Of a stretch of 64,000 nucleotides of DNA, positions 12,031 to 22,626 are shown piece after piece. A program made the position numbers and the translations under genes. Every line of letters starts with the position of its first letter. Position 1 is the stretch's first letter. The stretch comes from Prorocentrum cordatum (Eukaryota; Sar; Dinophyceae; Prorocentrales; Prorocentraceae), in assembly GCA_963575745.1 (NCBI GenBank), contig CAUYUJ010021059.1:682584-746583 (forward strand). Reading direction: 5' to 3'. Below the pieces are notes generated by a model. That model saw only the letters and a list, made by a program, of their open reading frames with translations. It was not told the origin of the DNA and did no database searches.

Positions 12031-12371
12031 AAATTTGAGAAGCTTTTAAGACCCAGACATACGGCGTCTCGAACAACGGGGGAGCTCTCGGGGGATCTGG
12101 GTCTGGCTCCCAGACGTCCGGTAGGCTTTGGTTTCCTCGGCAGTAGTTTCTGTTAGGATTCGAGTTGTGCGCAGACGGCCCCCTCAGGTGGTCCCGGCTG
12201 GCCTCAACAGGCCCCCCGAGGACTGGCCTCAAGAGCCCCCCCGAATAGTCCAGGGTGGGTCTTGGAAGTTCTCACCAAGGGGCGCTTTGCTTCAGGGTGT
12301 CTCGTCAATCCTCGAATGCGTTCCACGATTTCCAGGATTGCCAAGGTTCCTGATGGTCGGGAGCGTTGGCT

Positions 12372-12423
12372 TAGCGTGTCGCGCCGCCAGTCCTGGCCTA
12401 CCATGCTTCGGCGCGACACGCTA
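12372..12423. repeat. 15-bp perfect inverted repeat
   Basis: TAGCGTGTCGCGCCG at 12372-12386 is exactly complementary to CGGCGCGACACGCTA at 12409-12423, separated by 22 nt. Confidence 0.85.
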
Positions 12424-12488
12424 TCCACTTCCCGGCCCCCCAGCGTCAACGTCCTCAGTTTTCCATCGCCTTTCGCCCCGCGGAGCGG

Positions 12489-12527
12489 AGCGACACGCTA
12501 TGCGCTCGCAGGGCATAGCGTGTCGCT
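12489..12527. repeat. 15-bp perfect inverted repeat with 9-nt loop
   Basis: AGCGACACGCTATGC at 12489-12503 pairs exactly with GCATAGCGTGTCGCT at 12513-12527. The arm carries the same GACACGCTAT core as the neighbouring hairpin at 12372-12423. Confidence 0.88.
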
Positions 12528-12839
12528 GGGGCCGCCGCCTCGACACGCTATGCAAAAGTTCCCTACCGTGGGGCGTTCGGCTTCTGGGCGCGTCATCCCC
12601 AGACACCCACAGATCGAGACGGCGTTTCTCGTAGTCTCTGGCCCCTCGAGGCCCTGACCCTGCCTCGGGAGTCAAAGAACGAGTCGGGATGAGACACCGT
12701 TCCCGGAGAGGGGGTCCAGAGGTCGGGGTCCCGCGGTTCGACGTATCCTGGCGCGGGACCCAAGGACCCAGCCACATGCATCTGCGAGTATCGCAGTTGT
12801 GAGAGTCGTTTTCGGTGGAGCTCCCCAACTACATGGAGC

Positions 12840-15122
12840 CGCGAAGCGTGAGATGGTGCGCCGAAATGGGTCGTGCGGACGCATGTAAATCCTGCAGCTG
12901 GGGCCTTCGGTGGAGCTTCCTGTTGGGCCACGAAGCGTGTGAGGCGTGTGCCGAAATTTGCCGTGCGGGCGCATGTGGGCCCTGCCACTGGGGCCTTCGG
13001 TGGAACATGTCATGGGGCCACGAAACGTGTGAGTGGTGTGCCGAATTGAACCGTGCGGATGCATGGGGACGGGGCCTTCGGTGGAGCCCTATGTGTCCAC
13101 GAAACGTGTGAGGGGTGTGCCAGAATGGGTTGCGCGGACGCGTGTAAACCCTGTCGTTGGGGCCTTTGGTCGAGCACCCCATGGGGCAACGGAGCGTGTG
13201 AGGGGTGCGTCGAGATGGGCTGCGCGGACGCGTGTAAATCCTGCCGCTGGGGCCTTCGGCGGAGCTCCTTAGTGGGCCGGTAAACGTGTGAGGGGTGTGC
13301 CGACATTGGTCGCGCGGACGCATGTAAAGCATGCAGCATGCCCTTGGGGCCTTCGGTGGAGCTCCCTATGGGAGCACGGAGTGTGTGCGGGGTGTGGCGA
13401 CATGACTCGTGCGGACGTTTGTGCAATTTGACAGTGGGGCATTCGGTGGAGCTCCCAATGGGGCCACGAAACGTGTGCGTGATGTGCAGAAATGCGTCCC
13501 GCGGACGCATGTTGATTCTGCCACTGGGGCCTTCGGTGGAGCCCCCTATGAGACTACGACAGCTGTGAGGGGTGTGCGGAGATGGGTCGCGCGGACGCAT
13601 GTAAACCCTGCCATTGGGGCCTTCGGTGGAGCTCCCTGTAGAACCAAAAGTGTGTGATGGGTGTGCCGCCATGGCTCGCGCGGGCGCATGTGAACCGTGC
13701 CACTGGGGCTTTCGGTGAAGCTCCCCACGGGGCCACGAAGAGTGTGAGGTGTGTGCGTGTGTGCCAAAGCTGGTCGCGCAGACGCATGTGAACCCCGCGA
13801 CTGGGGCCTTCGGTGGAGGTTCTTATTGGGACGCGCAGCGTGTGAAGGGTTTGCCGACATGGGTCGCGCGGGCGCATGTAAACCTTGCCACTTGGGCCTT
13901 TGGCAGAGGCCCTTGATGGGGCCACGAGCGTGTGAAGGGTGTGCCGAAATGGGTCGCGCGGACGCATGTAAACCCTGCCACTGGGGCCTTCGGTGAAGCT
14001 CCCCATGCGGCCACGCAACGTGTGAAGGTTGTGCCGACATGGGTCGCGCGGGCGCATGTAAACCTTGCCATTAGTGCCTTCGATGGAGGCCCCTATCGGA
14101 CCACGGAACGTGTGAGGGGTGCGCCTAAATTGGTCTCGAGGGCGCATGTGAACCCTGCCGTTGGAGCCTTCAGCGGAGCTCCCCACGGGGCCACGAAATG
14201 TGTGAGGGATGTGCCGAGATGGTCGCGCGGACGCATGTAAACCCTGCCACTGAGGCCTTCGGTAGAGCCTCCTTATGGGGCCACGGAACGTGTGAGGGGT
14301 GCGCCGACATGTGTTGCACGGACGCATGTACACCCCGCCTTCGGTGTTTTCGGTGGAGCTCCCCAGTGGGGCCACGAAACGTGTGAGGGGTGTCCCGAAA
14401 ATGGATGCGCGGACGCATGTAAACCCTGCCACTGGGCCCTTCGGTGGATCTCCCCATGGGACCACGAAGCTTGTGCGGGGTGTGCCGATATGGGTCGCGT
14501 GGACGCAAGAAAGCCCTGCCATTGGGGCCTTCGGTGGAGCTCCCTATGGGGCCACGAAACGTGTGATGGCTGTGCCGCGTTCGCACGAACGCATGTGTTT
14601 GTTTTGCCATTGTGGCCTTTTGTGGAGCTCGTTCGCTGGGGGGCCACAAGACGTGTGAGGGGCTTGCCGAGATGGGCCGCGCGGACGCATGTAGACCTTG
14701 CCGCTGGAGCCTTCGGTGGAGTTCCTTATGGGGCCACGAAACGCGTGAAGAGTGTGCTGACGTTGGTCGCACGGGTGCATGCGGACCCTGCCATTGGGAC
14801 TTTCTGCGGAGGTCCCTTACGGGGCCACGAAACATAGAAAAGGTGTGACGAAATGGGACGTGCGGACGCATGTAAACCCTGCCACTGGGCCCTTCGGTGG
14901 AGGTTCCTATGGGGCCACGAAGCATGTGATGGGTGTTCCGAAATGGGTCGCGCGGAGGTGTGTAAACCCTGCCATTGGGGCCTTCGATGAAGCTCCCTAT
15001 GGGGCCACGAAGCGTGTGACGTGTGTGCCGACATGGATCGCGCGGACGCAGGTGAACCCTGCCTTTGGGGCCTTCGGTGGAGCTCCCCATGGGGTCACGA
15101 AACGTGTCAGGGGTGTGCCGGC
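12840..15122. repeat. ~90-bp tandem satellite, about 25 units
   Basis: Units of mostly 89-92 bp read roughly GGGTCGCGCGGACGCATGTA, AACCCTGCCACTGGGGCCTT, CGGTGGAGCTCC, then GGGGCCACGAAACGTGTGAG. Because the unit is near 30 codons, long frames stay open on both strands. Plus frames give a Cys-rich GRADACKPCHWG...GHETCEGC repeat and minus frames give GRVYMRPRDPFRHTPHTFRG. Length changes in single units switch the frame repeatedly. I read it as satellite DNA; a coding origin cannot be excluded. The array passes directly into a GAT array at 15124. Confidence 0.85.
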
Positions 15123-15123
15123 A

Positions 15124-15184
15124 TGATGATGATGATGATGGTGGTGGTGATGATGATGATGGATGGTGATGGTGATGGTGACGG

Positions 15185-15236
<52 letters not shown>

Positions 15237-15662
15237 AACAATGATGGTGATGGTGATGGTGATGGTGATGGTGATGCTGATGGTGATGGTGATGGTGATG
15301 GTGATGGTGATGGTGATGGTGATGATAATGCTAACGATGATGCTGCTGATGATGATGGCGATGCTGCTGATGATGGTGATGATGAGGCTGATGATGAAGC
15401 CGCTGATGCTGATGCTGCTGATGATGAAGAAGATTGGTAATGATGATGGTGCTGATGGTGATGATTATGATGATAATGACGATGATGATGATGCCGACCA
15501 TGATGATGATGAGGCGGAGGAGGATGGTGATGCTCATGATGATGATGATGATGATGGTGATCGTGATGGTGATGGTGACGGTGACGATGATGATGATGCT
15601 GATGATTATGATGATGGTGATTGTGATTGTGATGGTGATGATGATGATGATGATGATGGTGG

Positions 15663-15726
<64 letters not shown>

Positions 15727-15805
15727 GGTTGTGATGATGGTGATGATGATGCTGATTATGATAATGGTGATGATGCTGCTGATGATGATGGTGATGATGA
15801 AATGG
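15124..15805 (+). repeat. (GAT)n-derived trinucleotide array
   Basis: GAT triplets with GGT and GCT variants directly abut the 90-bp satellite. As at 9889-10769, all plus frames are open, so the long Asp-, Met- and Ile-rich translations are not proteins. Confidence 0.9.
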
Positions 15806-16289
15806 CAGGTGGGAGAGGGAGGAGGAGTAGGAGGAGTGAGCGGGAGAAGCCGTGGGACTCGGGGTGATGTCTCTTCATAACGAAGACCCAACACCACAGG
15901 ATGGTTGGGAACAACTCGAGACGACGGATGTCTTGGTCGGGTTCCATGCAGGACCATCAGAGACGGATCTGGGGCGTAAAACTGCCGCCGGGGTAGCGGT
16001 CGGGAGCTCCGGGGCCGCGCATGCAAAAATCACATTGGCGGAGATGTCTGCGTCCACCGGTGTCGCGGAGCGCAGGGGTGTGGGCGCGCCCCGTCCTCAG
16101 GCCATTGCGGGGGGGCGTCCATGGTCCCACGCTGCCCCGGGGTGTTCGGGGACGTGTCTCGGGCGGGTGGTAGGTACTGGGGGGTGGGGTTAAGGAAAGG
16201 GCCCCTTGAGGGCAATTTTTCCTTCATCCCCCATGTGGGTCACCCCCCATCACTACCACCGCTCGAGCGTCCCTAAGATTTTGGCGGGC

Positions 16290-16450
16290 GTGGGCGAGTC
16301 CCCGGCGCGGGTCCTCGGCGGAGTGCAAAAGAGGCACCCTCCACTTTCCCCAGAATGCGCCCTAACGAGACATTTCGAGGAGGATCCCGCCGTGGCGACG
16401 AGTGACACAGGGGAGGCCCCCACAATGCGAAACACGACACCCAAATCAGG
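16290..16450 (-). repeat. dispersed repeat family 2, inverted copy
   Basis: The reverse complement contains GGCCTCCCCTGTGTCACTCG and CGTCGCCACGGCGGGATCCT, which correspond to the plus-strand copies near 19310, 20180 and 22030. Confidence 0.5.
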
Positions 16451-16746
16451 TCCTCGCTAGAGTGCGCCAGCCTACCCTGGTCAACGAGACAAGGCGAGAG
16501 GATTTGGGCAGGTTCTGAAGGACTCATCCGATTTTTTAGCAGACTACGTCTGGGGCCCGTAATCCCGTAATCCTCCTCCTTCTCCTCCTCCTCGGTCGGT
16601 CGGTCGGTCAGTCGGCGCGCAGAAGGTTCGACGCACGTATGGACACATAGGAAGCGAGAAGGCCAACGGGTGAAGCGAGCAGCGGCAGCAGTATATCCAC
16701 GAGTGGAAGCACTGCCAGACGCCAAAGCGCCGCTCTGCCAAAAGCA

Positions 16747-16918
16747 GGAGCCAACACACACATACACACACAACACACAAAACACACACACACACACACC
16801 ACACACACACACCACACACACACACACGCACACACAAAACACACAAAACACACAAACACCACACACACACAACACACACACGCACTCGCACACGCGCACA
16901 CGCGCACACACACACAGA
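16747..16918 (+). repeat. (CA)n microsatellite
   Basis: ACACAC tract with periodic AACACACAAAACAC interruptions. It gives poly-(Thr-His) and poly-(Cys-Val) translations that are not genes. Confidence 0.92.
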
Positions 16919-17405
16919 GGTACGATCACTTCGATCTGATGACGCTCGAGACTGAACAGGGCAGAAAAGACCCCCCATTTACTGCCAGAGGCGCAGTTGG
17001 GGCTTCTGGGTTCCTTCTCCTCCTCCTCCTTCCCCTCCTCCGCCTCCTCCCCTCCTCCGCCTCCTCCTAGCCGTTTGGGCTCGGACTGCCTGCGGCACCG
17101 AGCAGGCGCAAAGCGCAGCAGGTCGGTGTCGATGATCCGTGGCTCCAGAAGCCGCAGTGGTGGCCTGTTCCCCCACCGCCGCCGATGCGTCGTCCGAACT
17201 TGCAGGCCAGCCCCAGCGACAGCAAGAAGAAGCGTTCGTCATGGAATGGTTGGGCTTGGGTGTCTGAGTTGCGGATGTACCAGCGCTCCCTTCAGCAACC
17301 AACCTCCCACTGAGGACGGCAAAAGGTGGCGTTGGTGATGGAGGCAGGCAGTCCAGAGGAAAGGGCCCGTCTCGGTTCCAGGAGTCGATCTCGGATCCCA
17401 GGTCT

Positions 17406-18319
17406 GTGTTGGGGGCGGTGATCGAGAACCGTGCTGGTTCTGAGCAGGCAGAGGCGGCTCAGGCGCTTCCCCAGGGCACTCGGGCCGAGGGCAAGCGGCC
17501 AGAGTCCTCGCAGCTAGTCGCGCGGCAGGTGACAGCGGTGGCGAGCAAGGTCCAAAGGGCTCAGACCGCCGTCGATGAGGCGCAGAGCCAGCAGCGCAAG
17601 CTCACGCTGGGGCTCACTAAGTGCAACACAGGTAAGTGCAAGAAGGTCCTTCAAGAGGCAGCGATGGATCTGGCGCAGGGTGAGCGTGAACGTGCTGAAT
17701 GGTCATGGTTCCGCCACAGCAAGCTGGAGGGGGGTCCCCGGTGTGCTCGACTATTGGCCATTCGGCATTGGTGGTTGCATCGAATGTTGATGATTCTCCC
17801 TGCTCTACCCCGTTGGGTTTGGAGTTTGCCAGCGATGATGGTCTCATTGATGCGGTTGGCATGGCCGAGATCGACAAGAGGAAGAAGGCAATGGTGTCTG
17901 CTCTCCTTCAGACGTTGAAGGCCGCATTCGGTGAGGCGCATGAGAAACTCAAGGAGCACCGTGACAAGTGCCCGGACATATGCGAGAATATCACCTAGAA
18001 GCGGAAGCAGAATTCTGTAGGTCGCCCTCCATCTCAACAGGCATGAACTGCAGCGGCTCCGGCAAGTTCGGGGTCAGGGGCAGCTTCTTCGGTGGCTGGT
18101 TCTGCGGGCCCTGCAACGGGAGGTTCGGAGGCATCGCAATTTCCGACTGAGGGTGTCAATGCTCCTGTCGATCAAGTGCGACGTACTGGGTTGGAGGCGA
18201 CTTGCAACGAGCTGGAGTCGGATGCGGAGGCTCTCCTGAGCGATGCGCTATCGGCGGTTGCTGGTGACGATGCGTCTTCATTGGAACGTGCACGACGCCG
18301 TCGGCTTCGGCGGGTCTGA
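17406..18319 (+). pseudogene. decayed LINE ORF1-like coiled-coil gene
   Basis: Three overlapping frames give fragments of one coiled-coil protein: 17406-17690 (ASKVQRAQTAVDEAQSQQRK, then a Lys/Glu-rich helix), 17699-17998 (EIDKRKKAMVSALLQTLKAA...HEKLKEHRDKCPDICENI) and 18092-18319 (LEATCNELESDAEALLSDAL). The composition and helical pattern resemble ORF1 of the LINE at 61.1 kb, which has the same order of Ala/Gln/Glu-rich helices. Frame changes and stops between fragments, and no endonuclease or RT downstream, point to an old 5' fragment. Assignment rests on resemblance of pattern, not on a clear domain. Confidence 0.5.
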
Positions 18320-18775
18320 GAGCCGAGGGGTTATGATTCAGTTCGACCATTTCATGTCCTGACCTTTCGATGCGACCCAGCGCCGCCCCATAGAAGGCTG
18401 CCCCAGTGTATCCCAAAGATCGGGGCCCAAGCTTGGAGCCATGTGCGTGCTCCCCTCCTCAGGTAAATTGCCCCGTAGTGCGAGGAATTCTCTGGCGAGA
18501 ATCCGTGAGGGGAAGCACTCAGAAATTGGGTTAAGATTTTCGGAGGAGTCTTTTGAATCTTAGTTTGTTTCGCCCCGCCCCGTCGCCTGTCGTCATTACC
18601 CCCCCCAATTACTGTCGCCGCGCACGCCTTCCTGGCGCTGTCGCGTTTCGGCGGCTAGTCGCGGGGTCGGACTGGCGGGATGGACGGAAGGGTGGGCGGG
18701 GCCTCCTTCCGCTTGGAGGGGTCTCGCGAGTGAATTGATTTTACTCTCATGGCTAAAACCTCTTGAAACCTCCTC

Positions 18776-18868
18776 CATCTCCTCTTCCTCCTCCTCATCC
18801 TCCTCCTCTTCCTCCTCCTCCTCCCCCTCCCCCTCCCCCTCTGCCTCTTCTTCTTCTTATTATTATTA

Positions 18869-18907
<39 letters not shown>

Positions 18908-18912
18908 GTCTC
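18776..18912 (+). repeat. (TCC)n / (TTC)n microsatellite
   Basis: A CTC/TCC run passes into TTCTTATTATTATT and TTCTTC triplets. It creates poly-Ser and poly-Pro frames. Confidence 0.9.
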
Positions 18913-19309
18913 TTTCCGAGACCTCGGCCAGCGGGCTCGTGCGGCTGGCCCCGCGGCGAGCCGAACTCGGACGCGCCGGCGGTTTTCTCCAAGCCGCGTT
19001 TCCGTCTGCCGCGCGGCAAGCTGAAGGACCTGCTGAGGTCGCGCCACCAGGACGGTGGCGGATGGAGGCGGAGAAGGGGAAAGGGTATCAGAGAAAGAAA
19101 CAGGCAATGTTTGGGGGGGATCCCGAGAGATTCGGGCGTTCTCGTCGGATGTCGGCTGTTTTCCAGCCCCAGGGTACGATCCGGCAGCTGCGCCTCGCCG
19201 AGAGCACTCCCCAGGGTGCCCAGATGGTTTCGAGCCGCTGCCGGAGGCCCGAGGTATGGCCCGAAGGCCACAGCGGACGCAGAGGCCAACCATTCAAGAG
19301 GAGGGAGGG

Positions 19310-19420
19310 GTACCGATACCGCTGCTCCTCCTGGAGCTCCCTCGTGGCCACCGTCGGGTGCCCCTCGGGATTCTGGCCAGAGCGCACCCCTGGAGAGGTC
19401 CAACGTATTGAGCGACGACA
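19310..19420 (+). repeat. dispersed repeat family 2, copy 1
   Basis: Contains GGTACCGATACCGCTGCTCC, then CTCGTGGCCACCGTCGGG, GATTCTGGCCAGAGCGCACC and CCTGGAGAGGTCC. The same blocks in the same order occur at about 20185-20315 and 22030-22172. Confidence 0.65.
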
Positions 19421-19622
19421 AGACGGGTGTTTCCCGGCCGTTTTCGGCCTCTGGGAGCCTTCGGCGGGCCACGGGACTGTCAAACAACCAGACTCAGGAA
19501 CATGGTCCGCACTTCCCGGGACGGCCCGTGGTGGGAAAACCGAGATAAAATCTGATCTCTGGGGAGGGGGCGGCAGAAGGGGGAGGAGAGGGTGGCGAGC
19601 GAGGACTTCCCTTCCCTCTCTT

Positions 19623-19836
19623 GGCCTCCTAGATGGGGTCCGACTAGATGGAGTCGGAGGATCGCGCCGCATCGCCGATGCATCGCCGATACGGCTCGAT
19701 GTGGAGCCCGATTTTCTCCACGCTGGCGTCGCCGATGCACCGCCGACGTTGCCGATGCATCGCCGATGCATCGGCGATGCATCGGCGATGCGGGACGATC
19801 CTCCGACCCCATCTGCCCGGATCCCATCTAGGAGGC
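19623..19836. repeat. ~210-bp palindromic (foldback) element, copy B
   Basis: Its ends CCTCCTAGATGGG and CCCATCTAGGAGG are perfectly complementary over 13 bp. The next segment, with GTCGGAGGATCG, pairs with CGATCCTCCGAC on the right. The interior repeats ATCGCCGATGCATCGGCGAT. It is clearly homologous to copy A at 3477-3678 along its whole length. Confidence 0.82.
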
Positions 19837-20184
19837 ATCTACCCCCGCCGCCTTCTCCCCGGAGTAGGTGGCGTAGTTGGCGTAGGTGGCGTGGTCCTCG
19901 TGCCACGTGGCACCACCCTGCTCGGCCCTCTCTGATTCAGCGAAGCCGCGCGTCGCATCTTCAGCCTCCTCCCCCTCCTCCTCCTCCGGCCTCGGGCCTC
20001 AGATCTCGGAAGAGTCTCCGTGGGGTTCCGCGGCGCGGTGCTCCTACTCCCATCATCCTCCGCCTGCGCCTCGTCGTCCCGTTGTCCTCTCTTCTCTCTC
20101 CCTCCGCGGAGGGAGGGGTGCAGCATGAGGAGGGCGGGGGAAGTGCGGGGGGAGAGGTGAGGGAACAGCAGGTCGGAGGAGGAA

Positions 20185-20315
20185 GATGCACCCATACCGC
20201 TACCCTTCGCCCGTTTCCTTCTTTTGCGCCCTCCTGGGAGGCCCCCGTCGCCACCGCTGGATTCACCTTGAAATTCTGGTCAGAACACACCCCGGGAGAG
20301 GTCCAGGGAGTAGCA
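20185..20315 (+). repeat. dispersed repeat family 2, copy 2
   Basis: ACCCATACCGCTACCCTTCG, CCCGTCGCCACCGCTGGATT, GAAATTCTGGTCAGAACACA and CGGGAGAGGTCCAGGGAGT match copy 3 at 22030-22172 closely. Confidence 0.7.
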
Positions 20316-22029
20316 ATATGGGTCTTTTTTTGATTTCACCAGTAGGGACGGAGGAGTCAGGGGACCATGACAAGACGAGCGGGAGGACGAGGGGGAGTGA
20401 ACGAGGGGACGGATGCGGAGGAGGCGAGGGAGGAGAAGGAAGAGATCCTCCTCCTTCTCCACTCCTCCTTTCCCCACCCCGGCCACGAAGAGGGGGCGGA
20501 ATGAGATCCGTACGAACTATCTTGCGCAAGTTCATAACGCTCGCCCGTCGTCGCTTGCACTGGACTTGCTGTTTCCCGATGCGTTGTTCATCATCTTATT
20601 TTGTTTGTTTGTTTCTCTCTGTCTATATTTTGTTGGTGTTGTGTTTCTCTCTCTCTCTCTCTTGTTATTTCGCTCTCTCCCTGTCTTTCTCGCATATGTG
20701 GGGCGGGCTGTACCACGGCCCCACCGAAAGGCGCTGCCCAGGAGACGGACCTCGACTCTTTTTTATTCCGAGCGTCCCACTTTCTCCGACCCAGACGTTC
20801 TCGAACGGCGGATCCGCGTGATCGGACCATGCGAATGGGATGGTCAATGCGCATACAGAATCAGCGGCGGTTGCTTCACTAATGGTATGCGAGTGTGGAT
20901 GCATCGACTTGTGCAGCGAGTGCAGGGTGATGCACCAGGGGGAGAGTGTGGGCACCGTCCCGCCGACGGTCATGCGCTGGATGTGGCAGCTGTGTCCTGG
21001 TCTTCTTTGCGTACTTTCTCGGCTTCTCCGTTCCACGCTGCTGCGCAGGTTGGCTGCCTCTGCAGCGACAGCTGACGGGCTGGCTTTATCTTGATGCGCG
21101 GGAAACGAAAGCACAAACATGGCCGGCAGCCGAAATATCGGCCGACTGAGATCAAGTCAGAGTTGCCGTGGTCGGCATTTTGGGGTGAACGCGCCCTCGC
21201 ATTCCCCTCTCTCTCGCCCGCCGACGTCGAAACTTTATGCCCACGTTGAACGTTTCTCATTGTTCATCCTCCCCCTCCTCCTCCTCCTCCTCCTCCTACT
21301 CCTTATCCTCCTCCCTTCTCCCTGCCTTCTCCGTCGCTCCCTCGCTCCCCCACCACCCCACTCCTGACTCCCTCGCCCCCTGGCCCTCCTATTCCTTCGT
21401 TCCCGCTCCCCCATTCTCCCTCCCCTACAACGAGGGAAAGCAATACTCATTAGGAGAACGAAGAGGACTTCCTCATGCTTCCCGCTTCCCCCGCCCCTCC
21501 CTCGCTCCCCCGGCGAATCAGCGGCCTGGCTGAGCCACACGTTGTGGTAGATTCTGTTCGCTGCTCCAACAGCGAGGGGGGAAGCGGAGGAAGAGGGTGA
21601 GGACGAGGATGAAGATCGGGCTGGACGAAAGGAGGGGATTGGCAAAGGGGGGGGCGAAATCTGTTGCATGCAGCTGGTTTTCGCCCCGCCGCCGGGCCCA
21701 TTCCTGAATGCACTGGTGCCTCCCAGCACCAGGAGGCGCCAGGAAAACCAACTATGTGAGCTTATTATTTACTCTACCCTTTGCTATCCTATCCGTTCGT
21801 CCCCCCCGAGAGGAGGAGGATTAAGAGCGCTTGCAGGACGACGAGGAGATGAGCGACTTGTACGCGTACGACGACGACGACGACAAGCTCATCCGGGCCC
21901 CCTCCAGGCTCGGCCAGACCAGAGCATGTGACGGGTCATCCCTCGGGAGGAGTGAGAGGGGGTTGAGGCACCAGGGGGAGGGAGGAGGAGAAGAAGGGTG
22001 GAGAAGGAAGGAGGAAGTCAGAGGAGGAA
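20316..22029. other. non-coding region with pyrimidine-rich tracts
   Basis: No domain recognised. It includes TCTCTC runs (about 20648-20690) and CTCCTC tracts (about 21265-21420). A short frame near 20840-21094 contains a CECGCIDLCSEC cluster, but it is isolated and unsupported. Confidence 0.4.
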
Positions 22030-22172
22030 CAGGTACCGAATGCTGATACCCTTCCCTCGTTTTCGCCAGTTGGGGCCTTCTTGGGAGGCCCTCGTCGCCA
22101 CCGGAGGATTCGCGTGGAAATGTTGATCAGAACGCACCCCAGGAGAGGTCCGGGGAGTTGTGGTATCCGTAC
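22030..22172 (+). repeat. dispersed repeat family 2, copy 3
   Basis: GGTACCGAATGCTGATACCC, then GGAGGCCCTCGTCGCCACCG, TGATCAGAACGCACCCC and AGGAGAGGTCCGGGGAGT. This copy lies just outside the 5' LTR of the copia element and ends in the purine-rich tract that the element has entered. Confidence 0.7.
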
Positions 22173-22373
22173 TTTTTGGTTTCCCCAAAGGGTGTAGAAG
22201 GAAGGAGGAGGAGGAGGGATGAGAAGAAGTAGAAGGGCGGAGGAAGAGGAGGACGAGGTGCAGGAACGGGGGACGAGAGGGAGTAAGTAGGGGGAGGGCG
22301 GAGAGCAGTGAGGAGGAATGCGGAGGTAGGGACAGGATGAGGAGGAGGAGGAGTGTGGATGAGGAGCGGGGAG

Positions 22374-22378
22374 GAGGG
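22374..22378. other. target-site duplication, left copy (GAGGG)
   Basis: The 5 bp before the left LTR equal the 5 bp after the right LTR (38475-38479). The flanks on both sides are GGA-rich, so the match is weaker evidence than it would be in complex sequence. The length is normal for Ty1/copia integration. Confidence 0.6.
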
Positions 22379-22611
22379 ACTTTAAGGGTAGCTCTTTGGG
22401 AGATGTTATAGAGGATCGGGAGTATAGCCTGCGCGCCGTTGCCTTTGGCTCAAGGCACGCGCGCCCTATTTGCCCGGACACTGCTGGTGTTCGCTATGTG
22501 CTGGAAAGGTCATTACATCGATCTTATGCTATCTTATCTATCCACTCCCCATACTGAACTAACACAGCATGGAATTGGATGCTATTTGACTTACCATAGT
22601 CATTTCAGACT
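22379..22611 (+). repeat. 5' LTR of the copia element
   Basis: Identical in length (233 bp) to 38242-38474 and about 94% identical by direct comparison. It starts ACTTTAAGGG and ends TTTCAGACT, so it lacks the usual TG...CA termini. It contains a hairpin around TTGCCTTTGGCTCAAGGCA. The primer binding site begins at the next base. Confidence 0.92.
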
Positions 22612-22626
22612 TGGTAGCGGAGCTGG
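22612..22626 (+). other. primer binding site, initiator tRNA-Met type
   Basis: TGGTAGCGGAGCTGG immediately follows the LTR. TGGTA...GAGC is the complement expected for the 3' end of a eukaryotic initiator tRNA-Met, the usual primer for Ty1/copia elements. The exact dinoflagellate tRNA was not checked. Confidence 0.75.

Noticed and set aside
13554-15090. Minus-strand proteins of 322 and 306 residues
   Set aside because: They are frames through the 90-bp satellite; unit-length changes switch the frame and the plus strand is equally open.
18735-20333. 532-residue open frame
   Set aside because: It spans a TCC microsatellite, dispersed repeats and a palindromic element.
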